DNA from: Candidatus Acetothermia bacterium
Lineage (GTDB): Bacteria > Bipolaricaulota > Bipolaricaulia > UBA7950 > UBA9294
Reading direction: 5' to 3'
Assembly (NCBI GenBank): GCA_003545155.1
Contig: DQCH01000107.1
Coordinates: 5,435 to 29,091 of the forward strand
DNA length: 23,657 nucleotides
Shown here: positions 14,498 to 21,715 of the stretch, one piece after another
Numbering within the stretch: position 1 is the first letter of the stretch
Layout: each line of letters begins with the position of its first letter
The notes under the pieces: model-generated
The model's input: only the letters and a program-made list of their open reading frames with translations
What the model was told of the DNA's origin: nothing
The model's database searches: none
Program-made: the position numbers and the translations under genes

Positions 14498-15289
14498 ATG
14501 CGCATCGGCTACGTACAGATGGAACCCATTTTCGGTGAAGTAAGGCGCAACCTGCGCCATGCAAAGAACATGATGAGACAGCAGAACGCCGATCTGTGGG
14601 TGCTGCCGGAACTCTTTGCAACGGGTTATCAGTTCACCGCGCAAGAAGAAGCCACGGCGCTCGCCGAACCTGTGCCCGAGGGGCCGACCACACAGGATCT
14701 CATCACCTTTGCCCACGAGCGGCGCTGCCACATCGTTGCTGGGCTTGCGGAGAGCCACGAGAGTAACGTATATAACAGTGCGGTTCTGGTCGGCCCTTCC
14801 GGCTTTCTTACTCGCTATCGCAAGGTCCACCTCTTCTCCGAGGAAAAGTGCTGGTTTACCCCAGGCGATATCCCCTTTCCCGTAATCGACATCGGTGAAG
14901 CCAAAGTGGGGATGATGATCTGTTTTGACCACTTCTTCCCTGAGGTTGCGCGAACACTGACCCTGCAAGGTGCACAGATCATCGCCCATCCTGCAAATCT
15001 GGTCATGCCTGTATACGCTCAACTGACAATGCGGGCAAGGGCGATAGAAAATGGCGTGTTCACCGTCACTGCGAACCGCGTTGGCAGTGAGGCGCGCACT
15101 GACAAAAGACTTCGCTTCACTGGAGAAAGCCAGATCGTCTCCCCAAGCGGGGATATCCTTGTGCAATCCTCAAAAGATAAGCAAGAGGCAAGGGTAGTGA
15201 AGATCGATCCCGCTGTGGCACGCGACAAGTCCCTAAATCCCTATAACGACCGCCTTGCCGATCGCCGAGTGGACTTCTACAACCTATGA
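14498..15289 (+). CDS. Nitrilase-superfamily carbon-nitrogen hydrolase
   Basis: This enzyme hydrolyses a nitrile or amide bond through a Glu-Lys-Cys triad. The triad is E38 in LPELFATGY, K109 in RYRKVHLF and C142 in MMICFDHFFPE. The segment AHPANLVMP and the following RARAIENGVFT recall the archaeal nitrilase of Pyrococcus abyssi, which acts on small aliphatic nitriles. That is from memory and unchecked. Omega-amidase or another amidase is equally possible from the motifs. The length of 263 residues is typical. I start at ATG 14498, where the conserved MRIGYVQMEP begins. The frame is open to 14219, but that would overlap hom on the opposite strand and its promoter. The thioesterase follows 65 bp downstream and may be cotranscribed. 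Confidence 0.88.
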   Translation: MRIGYVQMEPIFGEVRRNLRHAKNMMRQQNADLWVLPELFATGYQFTAQEEATALAEPVPEGPTTQDLITFAHERRCHIVAGLAESHESNVYNSAVLVGPSGFLTRYRKVHLFSEEKCWFTPGDIPFPVIDIGEAKVGMMICFDHFFPEVARTLTLQGAQIIAHPANLVMPVYAQLTMRARAIENGVFTVTANRVGSEARTDKRLRFTGESQIVSPSGDILVQSSKDKQEARVVKIDPAVARDKSLNPYNDRLADRRVDFYNL

Positions 15290-15354
15290 TCTCTTGAGCC
15301 GCCAGACCAGGTGAAATATCATGCGAAACACAGATCACAAAAGGGGATAGGCGA

Positions 15355-15783
15355 GTGATCAAACCAGGATTGACAAACGAAATGACGTGGCTGGTAAAAA
15401 AAGAGCATCTAGCGAGCGCCTTTGGCAGCGGTTTAGTTGATGTGTTGGCGACCCCGGTCCTTGTAGGATTCTGCGAGGAGTGTGCCCGACTCATGGTTGA
15501 ACCGCGGCTTAAAGAGGGTCAAAAAACGGTGGGGATATCTATCAATTTAAAACACCTCGCCGCCACCCCATCCGGGATGCACGTAACCGTCAAGGCAGAA
15601 CTGGTCAAAGTAGATAAACGTCGGCTCAGTTTTCGGATCGTGGTGTGGGATGAGAAAGAGCGCGTTTGTGAAGCCGAACACGAGAGATTCATCATCGACG
15701 CTGACCGCTTCGAGCAGCGCATCAAAGAAAAGGCCAAAAAAGCCAGACAAGCCTCAAGCCTCGGTTTTCAATCATCACGATAG
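15355..15783 (+). CDS. Hotdog-fold thioesterase, FlK-like
   Basis: A small cytoplasmic acyl-CoA thioesterase of 142 residues. Fluoroacetyl-CoA thioesterase FlK uses T42, E50 and H76. Here T33, E41 and H67 occur with exactly the same spacings (8 and 26) inside VLATPVLVGFCEE and SINLKHLAATPSG. The core is followed by a lysine-rich tail from about residue 120. FlK relatives in organisms that never meet fluoroacetate probably hydrolyse other short acyl-CoAs, so the substrate is unknown. The start is GTG 15355 with AAGGGGAT about 7 nt upstream. It lies behind the nitrilase gene and ends 20 bp before the convergent deaminase gene. Confidence 0.83.
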   Translation: MIKPGLTNEMTWLVKKEHLASAFGSGLVDVLATPVLVGFCEECARLMVEPRLKEGQKTVGISINLKHLAATPSGMHVTVKAELVKVDKRRLSFRIVVWDEKERVCEAEHERFIIDADRFEQRIKEKAKKARQASSLGFQSSR

Positions 15784-15803
15784 CGGAATCTCAAGGGTTA
15801 CCC

Positions 15804-17168
15804 TCATCGCCCCTCGATCAGCCGGCAGGAGATCTCGTTATGTCGCGGGATAAGGTCATAGAGTGATTCATCGAGCAGTCGCCCATTGCGCACGCGCATC
15901 TCGCCGTTCACCATCGAAAGATCCACCCGATCAGCCCCGCAGTGGACAATCGCCGCCAATGGGTCGGCGTGTGCCCCGGCAAACTCGATTCGGGAGAGGT
16001 CAAAGGCGATCAGGTCAGCGGCTTTCCCCACCTCGATCGAACCGATCTCATGTTCGCGGTGGAGAACCTGTGCCCCGCCCATTGTCGCCATATAGAGCGC
16101 CTCCCTCGCGGAGAGCGCATCAGCTCCGTAACGAACCCGTTGAAGGAGCATTGCCTGACGCACTTCACGAATCATGTTCGAGGTATCGTTACTTGCCGAG
16201 CCATCGACCCCCAGGCTCACCTTTACCCCGGTATCCTTCAACAAAGCGACCGGCGCGATCCCCGAGCCGAGGGTCATGTTCGAGCTAGGGCAGTGGGACA
16301 TCCCCACCTGCGCCGTGGACAGCTTGTCGATATCTGCCGGGCTTAGGTGAACAAGGTGGGCAAACCAGACATCCTCGCGCAGCCAGCCCAGTCCTTCGAT
16401 GTAGTCAACGGGCCGTATCCCGAACTTCTTAAGGCAGAACGCCTCCTCATCAGCCGTCTCGGCGAGGTGGGTGTGCAACAATACCCGGTATTTGTCAGCA
16501 AGTTTCACCGACTCCCGCATCAAGTCCGGTGTCACCGAAAACGGCGAGCAAGGGGCAAGTGCAACCTGGAGCATGGAGAAGGGCTGCGAGTCGTGGTAGC
16601 GCTCGATCACACGCTGGCAGTCGGTAAGGATCTCCTCTTCGGTCTGGACAACGCTATCCGGTGGAAGGCCGCCGTCCTTCTTCGAGAGAGACATCGAGCC
16701 GCGGCAAGGATGGAAGCGGATCCCAGTTGACTGCGCCCCTTCCACCACTGCGTCAAAGATCATACCTTGACCCTGGGGAAAGAGGTAGAAGTGGTCAGAG
16801 GTGGTAGTTGCACCGGAGAGAAGAAGCTCGCAGCAGCCGATCGCGGCGCTTGTGCGCACTGCCTCCTCATCGATTCTTGCCCACCGTTTGTACAGAAAGA
16901 CGAGCCAATCGAAGAGCTTACGATCGGCCGCGCCAGGTACATTGCGAAAGAGCGTCTGATACAGGTGATGGTGCGTGTTGACAAAGCCAGGGAGTAGGAC
17001 CTTGCCCGCCCCATGGATCACCTCGTCAGCAGCGATCCTTGGGGGATCTTCCCCTACATCAACGATCCGATTCCCCTCGACGAGGACGTACCCACCGTGG
17101 ATCTCGTGCCACTTAGCGTCCATCGTGGCAATGATGTCAAAGCCTTCAAAGAGCGTTCTTTTCACCAT
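15804..17168 (-). CDS. Amidohydrolase, probable 8-oxoguanine deaminase
   Basis: This metal-dependent deaminase of the amidohydrolase superfamily has 454 residues. Metal ligands are H66 and H68 (GFVNTHHHLYQTL), H234 in LLHTHLAE with E237 as the proton shuttle, H271 in FAHLVH and D322 in LGVDGSASND. The segments LFDWLVFLYKRW (85-96) and TTTSDHFYLFP (121-131) match what I recall of 8-oxoguanine deaminases (EC 3.5.4.32), which turn 8-oxoguanine into urate. Other chlorohydrolase-like aminohydrolases share the overall layout. The ATG lies 3 nt after the stop of the upstream M42 gene with no clear ribosome site of its own, so translation is probably coupled. Activity on an oxidised base would suit salvage or detoxification. 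Confidence 0.82.
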   Translation of the reverse strand: MVKRTLFEGFDIIATMDAKWHEIHGGYVLVEGNRIVDVGEDPPRIAADEVIHGAGKVLLPGFVNTHHHLYQTLFRNVPGAADRKLFDWLVFLYKRWARIDEEAVRTSAAIGCCELLLSGATTTSDHFYLFPQGQGMIFDAVVEGAQSTGIRFHPCRGSMSLSKKDGGLPPDSVVQTEEEILTDCQRVIERYHDSQPFSMLQVALAPCSPFSVTPDLMRESVKLADKYRVLLHTHLAETADEEAFCLKKFGIRPVDYIEGLGWLREDVWFAHLVHLSPADIDKLSTAQVGMSHCPSSNMTLGSGIAPVALLKDTGVKVSLGVDGSASNDTSNMIREVRQAMLLQRVRYGADALSAREALYMATMGGAQVLHREHEIGSIEVGKAADLIAFDLSRIEFAGAHADPLAAIVHCGADRVDLSMVNGEMRVRNGRLLDESLYDLIPRHNEISCRLIEGR

Positions 17169-17171
17169 GGA

Positions 17172-18203
17172 TTACAACGTGAGATCTACTTGATCCGCCG
17201 TTTCGAGGAACGCTACCAGTAAGTCGATCGCCGCTTTGAGGTCAGCAGTGTGCGCCATCTCTACCACCGAGTGAACATAGCGAGTGGGAAGTGATAGCGT
17301 GATCACCGCTGCTCCCTCCTGGGCCATCTGCAGTGCACCGGCATCAGTTCCTCCCCGAGGGAGAACCTCCATCTGGTAGGGGATCCCCCTATCTTCGGCA
17401 AGGTTGCGCATCGCCTTAACCAATCCTGGATGAGAGATTGAGGCAGAATCAGTCAGCTTGATCGCCACGCCGCTGCCAAGCTTTGTTACCTGTTGCGCGT
17501 CGGGGACACCTGGCATATCGGCGGCGATCGTCACGTCGAGGGCGATCCCTATCTGTGGTTTAACTGTAAATCCAGCTACCCGCGCCCCGCGCAGCCCCAC
17601 TTCCTCCTGTGTCGTGCCGATAAAATAGAGATCACAGGGTATCTTACCCGCCCGCTTGATCGCTTCGATTCCGATGTACACCCCAATGCGGTCGTCGAGT
17701 GCTTTCCCCGAAACGACGTTCTCGTAGGCGAGAAAGTCCTGGAGAAGTGTAACCGGATCACCCATCGTCACACGCTCTCTCACGGTCTCCTCGGGGAGCC
17801 CAAGATCGACGAATAGGTCCTTCAACTCAAGAGGCTTCTTACGCTCCTCCTCCGTCAGGATATGCACCGGCTTGCTTCCAATGCAGCCAACCAAGTCCTT
17901 CTTCTCCGCGTGCACGACCACCCTCTGCGATATCAGCGTCTTAGGATCAAAACCCCCGAGCGGCTGGATGCGAAGAAAACCGGTCTCCTTTTCGATGAAG
18001 CTTACGATGAACCCGATCTCATCCATGTGGGCAGCGATCGCCACCACCGGTCCCTCTCCTTTCCGACGGGCGATCAAGTTCCCTAGATGGTCGGTCCGGA
18101 GCGTGTCCATATAGTCACTTAGTGCCTCCGTGATGATTGCACGGATCTCTGCTTCATGCCCAGGGACACCAGCAGCCTCACTCAATCGCTTCAACAGTTC
18201 CAT
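17172..18203 (-). CDS. M42-family metalloaminopeptidase
   Basis: M42 enzymes are large, tetrahedral, cytoplasmic aminopeptidases with two metal ions; relatives were once misnamed endoglucanases or FrvX. The 343 residues show the full site: H59 and D61 in AHMDEIG, bridging D170 in KALDDR, catalytic E200 and metal ligand E201 in TTQEEVGLRGA, D223 in ALDVT and H311 in PTRYVHS. Peptide specificity cannot be read from the sequence. An AAGGGGG ribosome site precedes the ATG. It is the first gene of a two-gene unit with the deaminase and is divergent from the rhomboid gene. Confidence 0.93.
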   Translation of the reverse strand: MELLKRLSEAAGVPGHEAEIRAIITEALSDYMDTLRTDHLGNLIARRKGEGPVVAIAAHMDEIGFIVSFIEKETGFLRIQPLGGFDPKTLISQRVVVHAEKKDLVGCIGSKPVHILTEEERKKPLELKDLFVDLGLPEETVRERVTMGDPVTLLQDFLAYENVVSGKALDDRIGVYIGIEAIKRAGKIPCDLYFIGTTQEEVGLRGARVAGFTVKPQIGIALDVTIAADMPGVPDAQQVTKLGSGVAIKLTDSASISHPGLVKAMRNLAEDRGIPYQMEVLPRGGTDAGALQMAQEGAAVITLSLPTRYVHSVVEMAHTADLKAAIDLLVAFLETADQVDLTL

Positions 18204-18233
18204 AAAAACCCCCTTAGTTGTCAGTAACTGTCA

Positions 18234-18261
18234 ATTGTATCGATACCGGCCATAGGATCAA
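18234..18261 (-). promoter_or_regulatory. Putative promoter of the M42-deaminase operon
   Basis: On the minus strand TTGATC (complement of 18256-18261, four of six) and TACAAT (complement of 18234-18239, five of six) are 16 bp apart, about 31 bp before the M42 start codon. It abuts the oppositely directed rhomboid promoter. Confidence 0.45.
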
Positions 18262-18265
18262 TTGT

Positions 18266-18293
18266 TTGCGGTACTGGTAAACCACGGTATAAA
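18266..18293 (+). promoter_or_regulatory. Promoter giving a leaderless rhomboid transcript
   Basis: TTGCGG (18266-18271) and TATAAA (18288-18293, five of six) are 16 bp apart. The -10 ends 8 nt before the ATG at 18302, and no ribosome site is present. The same TTGCG(C/G)-16-TATAA arrangement precedes aspS. Confidence 0.5.
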
Positions 18294-18301
18294 ATTGATC
18301 T

Positions 18302-19132
18302 ATGATACCATTACGGGATTATCGACGAAGCAGAACATTCCCAGTGGTAACCGTCGCCTTGATCATTCTGAACCTGCTGGTCTTCCTCTATCAAGGCTTC
18401 TTGGGCACGCAAGGAACCGTGCTAAACGACGGGATTCCCTGGCAAGAGCGTCAGCTTATCCCGCCTGCATTCGATCCTGTAAGCTATAATACCCATCGTC
18501 TGGCAGGGGGCTCTTCCAGACTCTATCCGGTCTCCCGCGATGACTACTTCGTTACACAGTACGCGCTCGTCCCCGCCGAATTCTTAAACAGGATCGACCT
18601 ACCGCCGACGATCCCGATCCCAATCTGGCTCACCTTGTTCACTTCGATGTTCCTTCACGGTGGGTTGATGCACCTTCTTGGTAACATGCTCTACCTCTGG
18701 ATCTTCGGGGACAATGTGGAGGATTCCATGGGCCACGGGAAGTTCCTCTTATTTTATCTGGTATGCGGGGCCATAGCCGCCTTCGCTCAAATGGCGATCA
18801 ACCCGAACAGTGGGGTTCCACAGATCGGTGCCTCTGGTGCAATCGCTGGGGTTCTCGCCGCCTACTTCATGCTCTTCCCTAACTCTCGTGTCCTCACGCT
18901 GATCCCTATTTTCTTCTTCATCCGGCTCGTCGCCATACCTGCGGTCTTCCTCCTCGGATTCTGGTTCATCCTTCAAGTCATAAGTGGTGCTGGCTCGCTC
19001 GGAGCAGCCAGCGGAGTCGCCTTTTTTGCCCACATCGGCGGCTTCATCGCCGGAGGAATCCTTGTCTTCCTGTTCAAGCGCCGCGGCGTCCCAGTTGTCC
19101 TATGGCAAATGCTACGAAAGGGACGCCCATAG
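18302..19132 (+). CDS. Rhomboid-family intramembrane serine protease
   Basis: This polytopic membrane protease cuts transmembrane segments of substrate proteins. The 276-residue protein shows the catalytic serine S178 in IGASGAIAG and the histidine H244 in FFAHIGGF. The H-x4-H-x3-N oxyanion segment sits in LHGGLMHLLGNMLYLW (118-133). Hydrophobic helices lie at about 15-32, 108-135, 147-166, 178-195, 197-226 and 238-256. The 60-residue soluble stretch between helix 1 and helix 2 (about 40-105) is typical of many bacterial rhomboids. The substrate is unknown. No SD sequence is present upstream. The stop codon sits in the word ATAGCGCTAC, which recurs elsewhere in the window. Confidence 0.93.
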   Translation: MIPLRDYRRSRTFPVVTVALIILNLLVFLYQGFLGTQGTVLNDGIPWQERQLIPPAFDPVSYNTHRLAGGSSRLYPVSRDDYFVTQYALVPAEFLNRIDLPPTIPIPIWLTLFTSMFLHGGLMHLLGNMLYLWIFGDNVEDSMGHGKFLLFYLVCGAIAAFAQMAINPNSGVPQIGASGAIAGVLAAYFMLFPNSRVLTLIPIFFFIRLVAIPAVFLLGFWFILQVISGAGSLGAASGVAFFAHIGGFIAGGILVFLFKRRGVPVVLWQMLRKGRP

Positions 19133-19288
19133 CGCTACCTCCTCACCTGTACTCATCTACTTGTGGAGCACTGACCTCATCTCATCGATAGTGTTGATAC
19201 AGTCGATCCTTTCGTGCCGTTTGAGTCTCCTGAGGCAATTTCATCAGACTCGACCACTTCGGCGTTGGAATCACAGTGAGCTGGTAGG

Positions 19289-19330
19289 ATTTAGCTATCA
19301 GCGGTCAGTCTTAAGCTCCCAGTAATCAGC
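19289..19330 (-). repeat. Six degenerate 7-bp tandem units
   Basis: Read on the minus strand from 19330 there are six consecutive 7-base units, each with the shape (G/A)CTNNNN. The first is GCTGATT and the fifth GCTGATA. Both also occur as units in the 65-92 array, so the two arrays belong to one family. Confidence 0.7.
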
Positions 19331-19333
19331 TTC

Positions 19334-19394
19334 CGTAGCGTCGCAACCCGTGCGCGACGCAAATCAAACGTTCGAGATAAAACCCGACGCTACG
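19334..19394. repeat. Nested GC-rich inverted repeats
   Basis: CGTAGCGTCG (19334-19343) pairs perfectly with CGACGCTACG (19385-19394). The left arm can instead form a 7-bp stem with GCGACGC (19354-19360) over a 9-nt loop. The arms compete, so two alternative folds are possible. It may be a repeat-element end or a regulatory RNA structure. Confidence 0.6.
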
Positions 19395-19495
19395 ACAAAA
19401 CGGATCTTCTGTAGCGTTACACCTTATGCCCCTGGCAAACGCCAGCCGTCTTGTTGTATCCCCTCATGCTCCTCTTCTATGAGACAACTCTGTCC

Positions 19496-19524
19496 TTCAC
19501 ATTCCCCCACAAAACGGGTATGAT
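19496..19524 (+). promoter_or_regulatory. Promoter of the NosD-like gene
   Basis: TTCACA (19496-19501, five of six) and TATGAT (19519-19524, five of six) are 17 bp apart. This predicts a leader of about 35 nt with the AAAGGGG ribosome site. Confidence 0.6.
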
Positions 19525-19565
19525 AGATTGTTCGTCTAAGACCGAGAGATAAAGGGGTGATGCGA

Positions 19566-20354
19566 ATGAGAAAGGGTGCGCTTCTAAGTTGCACCGCGGC
19601 CTTACTCTGTTTGATCGGGATCGTTGTTGCCGCCTCGGGCGGCGACCTGCAGGACAGAAACCCCATCGTAATCACGAGTGATTACGAGTTTACTGCGAAA
19701 AACGGTGTCGTAGCAGGGTCGGGAACAGTCGATGACCCTTACATCATCGAGGGGTGGCAAATCGACGCTGGCTATAACGATTATGGAATCCGTATCGATC
19801 GAACAAGCCGCTATTTCGTCATCCGGGACGTGGAAATCAGTGGAGCAGCTAAGGCTGCAATCTTTCTAAGCTATGTGAGAAATGCCCTTGTTCAGGATTG
19901 TAAGCTCACCGGAAACTGGGTTGGGATCATCTTTAATTTCGCTTCTGCCAACCGGATCAGTGGATGCACACTTATGAGTAACACAGATGGACTCCACCTC
20001 TACTTTTCAAGTGACAATCAGGTCCTCTCCAATACGATCGAGCGGAATGATTACGCAATCTGGTGCGATGCCTCCAACACGAACGAGTTCATCGGGAACA
20101 CTCTCGCCTCTAACCACATGGGGATTTACCTCGAACTTTGTTCACAAGGTAATCTCCTCTACCACAACACCTTCCTCGACAACATTCATAATGCCCATAG
20201 TGATGATCTAAACAAGTGGGACTACGAGGGCGAGGGTAACTACTGGTTCAACTATGTGGGAATCGACGCGGATGGGAATGGCATCGGGGATTCACCTTAT
20301 ATAATCTCAAGTGACAGCGACCAGGACAACTTTCCGCTCCTCCGCGCACCGTAA
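19566..20354 (+). CDS. Secreted NosD-like right-handed beta-helix protein
   Basis: The 262-residue protein begins with a clear signal peptide (MRKG, then a hydrophobic stretch to about residue 22 ending VVAASGG), so it is exported. About seven parallel beta-helix turns of 22-24 residues follow, from DYGIRIDRTSRYFVIRDVE through NLLYHNTFLDN. The C-terminal segment GNYWFNYVGIDADGNGIGDS has the aspartate-rich pattern, often calcium-binding, seen in NosD and related repeat proteins. NosD itself helps copper delivery to nitrous-oxide reductase, but no nosZ, nosF or nosY is adjacent, so that role is unlikely to be shown by context. I start at ATG 19566 because AAAGGGG lies 8 nt upstream; GTG 19557 and ATG 19560 are in frame but too close to that site. 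Confidence 0.82.
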   Translation: MRKGALLSCTAALLCLIGIVVAASGGDLQDRNPIVITSDYEFTAKNGVVAGSGTVDDPYIIEGWQIDAGYNDYGIRIDRTSRYFVIRDVEISGAAKAAIFLSYVRNALVQDCKLTGNWVGIIFNFASANRISGCTLMSNTDGLHLYFSSDNQVLSNTIERNDYAIWCDASNTNEFIGNTLASNHMGIYLELCSQGNLLYHNTFLDNIHNAHSDDLNKWDYEGEGNYWFNYVGIDADGNGIGDSPYIISSDSDQDNFPLLRAP

Positions 20355-20375
20355 GCAAAGATCGAAAAAGCAGGT

Positions 20376-20402
20376 CGGCCCGCAGCATTCTGCGGGCCGT
20401 TT
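20376..20402 (+). terminator. Intrinsic terminator after the NosD-like gene
   Basis: CGGCCCGCAG (20376-20385) and CTGCGGGCCG (20390-20399) form a perfect 10-bp GC-rich stem with a CATT tetraloop, followed by TTT. The T run is short, but position and stem strength make a terminator likely. Confidence 0.75.
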
Positions 20403-20476
20403 CCCATCAGCCTTGGTTGACTTCTGTTCATGCCTCCCTACACTAACAACGACTACAAAATGAGAAAGGGGAGATT

Positions 20477-21505
20477 GTGTCCGCTGAAAAGTTTGCTGAG
20501 TACCTGCGGGGAGAGGTACCTTATCCATTAACGCACGTCCTGATTCAGGAGATGCAAGAGGGGCAGCAAATCTCCCAGTGTTTTCTCGTCAAGCAAAAGA
20601 CTCAGCGGGCAACCCGTGCCGGAGATCCCTACCTGGAGATCCTCCTCGCCGACCGCTCCGGGACCATCCCCGCCCGCGCCTGGGCCGAAGTGGCACAACG
20701 CTACGCCACCCAGTTCGACGAAGGGGACTTCGTTTTCATAGAAGGACGAACTGAAACCTACCGAAACTCCCTTCAGATCATAGTTGGATCGATTCGCCGC
20801 CTAGAGTCCTACGAAGGGGAGGCTGGAAAGATCCCAGGGTTTGATCCAGGGCTGCTTGTACCGACAAGTGAGCATGATATTGACGAGATGTGGAGGGAGC
20901 TTCTGGAGTTAGCAAAGACGATCACCCCTCCACCACTGCAGCAACTGACAACCGCGCTTCTGGAAGCAAATGCAGACCGGTTCAAAGAGTTCCCCGCGGC
21001 GATTCAGTATCACCATGCCTACTTGGGTGGTCTCCTCGAACATTCCCTGGAGGTCGCGAAAAGCGTCGCCCGCTTTGCGGAAGATTACCCGGAGCTTAAC
21101 CGCGGCCTAGCCACGGCTGGAGCGATCCTGCACGACATCGGAAAGTTAAGGGAATTGGAGAACCCAATCGCGCCCCACCACAGCTTTAGCGGCCAACTGG
21201 TCGGCCATCTCCTCCTCGGTCGTGATATGGTACACGAGGAGGCGAGTAAGATCGCTTGGCCAGACGAGCGCCTCCCCGGACTCCTGGAGCACATCATTGT
21301 CTCTCACCACGGCGAACTTGAGTTCGGCTCAGCAATCGTCCCCAAGACAGCAGAGGCGATCGCTGTTTACTACTTCGATAACCTCTCAGCAAAACTGAAC
21401 ATGGTGCGGATGCATATCACTAAAGATAGCGAGGAAGGCGACTTCACCGACTGGCACAAGCTCCTAGGGCGTAAATTCTTCAAGGGAAAACCAGTCGACT
21501 CCTAA
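20477..21505 (+). CDS. yhaM: YhaM-like 3'-to-5' exoribonuclease (OB fold plus HD domain)
   Basis: YhaM enzymes degrade RNA from the 3' end in a metal-dependent way. The 342 residues show an N-terminal OB fold (about 18-110, with FVFIEGRTETYRNSLQIIV) and a C-terminal HD phosphohydrolase domain. HD residues are H189 (GGLLEHS), H219-D220 in AILHDIGKL, H277-H278 in SHHGE and D301 in YYFDNLSAKL, so the metal site is complete. The length is slightly above the usual 310-320. The start is GTG 20477, with AAAGGGGAG just upstream. An ATG at 20460 is out of frame. No neighbour clarifies its target RNAs. Some HD-OB proteins act on DNA or nucleotides, so the RNase role is inferred from domain order. Confidence 0.85.
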   Translation: MSAEKFAEYLRGEVPYPLTHVLIQEMQEGQQISQCFLVKQKTQRATRAGDPYLEILLADRSGTIPARAWAEVAQRYATQFDEGDFVFIEGRTETYRNSLQIIVGSIRRLESYEGEAGKIPGFDPGLLVPTSEHDIDEMWRELLELAKTITPPPLQQLTTALLEANADRFKEFPAAIQYHHAYLGGLLEHSLEVAKSVARFAEDYPELNRGLATAGAILHDIGKLRELENPIAPHHSFSGQLVGHLLLGRDMVHEEASKIAWPDERLPGLLEHIIVSHHGELEFGSAIVPKTAEAIAVYYFDNLSAKLNMVRMHITKDSEEGDFTDWHKLLGRKFFKGKPVDS

Positions 21506-21650
21506 AGTGAAATAGTGAATAAACGTCCGCTGGATCCATAAGGGGCTTTGCCTTGCAGCAAGAGAGCGATTCGTGAAAACGAGAACAGGACTATCAGTCG
21601 CACTCCGTATATGAACAACAAAGGACTGGCCGAGTGCTTGTCACTTGGCG

Positions 21651-21678
21651 TTGCGCATCCTTTGTATCAGCCTATAAT
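21651..21678 (+). promoter_or_regulatory. Promoter of aspS
   Basis: A perfect TATAAT (21673-21678) lies 16 bp behind TTGCGC (21651-21656). Transcription would start about 30 nt before the GGAGG ribosome site and the ATG. Confidence 0.65.
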
Positions 21679-21715
21679 AAACCTATATCCGATTGACCAA
21701 CCGGAGGAATACTCC

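Larger units (their letters stand above)
19133..19565. other. Intergenic region with heptamer array and inverted repeats
   Basis: No gene is supported. The region contains a 7-bp tandem array (19289-19330), a GC-rich inverted-repeat cluster (19334-19394), the palindrome-like word GTAGCGTTAC (19411-19420) and, at its end, a good promoter for the NosD-like gene. No clear intrinsic terminator follows the rhomboid gene. Confidence 0.6.

Noticed and set aside
21548..21715. Longer start for aspS
   Set aside because: The extra part lies upstream of a near-perfect promoter, and the family N-terminus begins at 21716.
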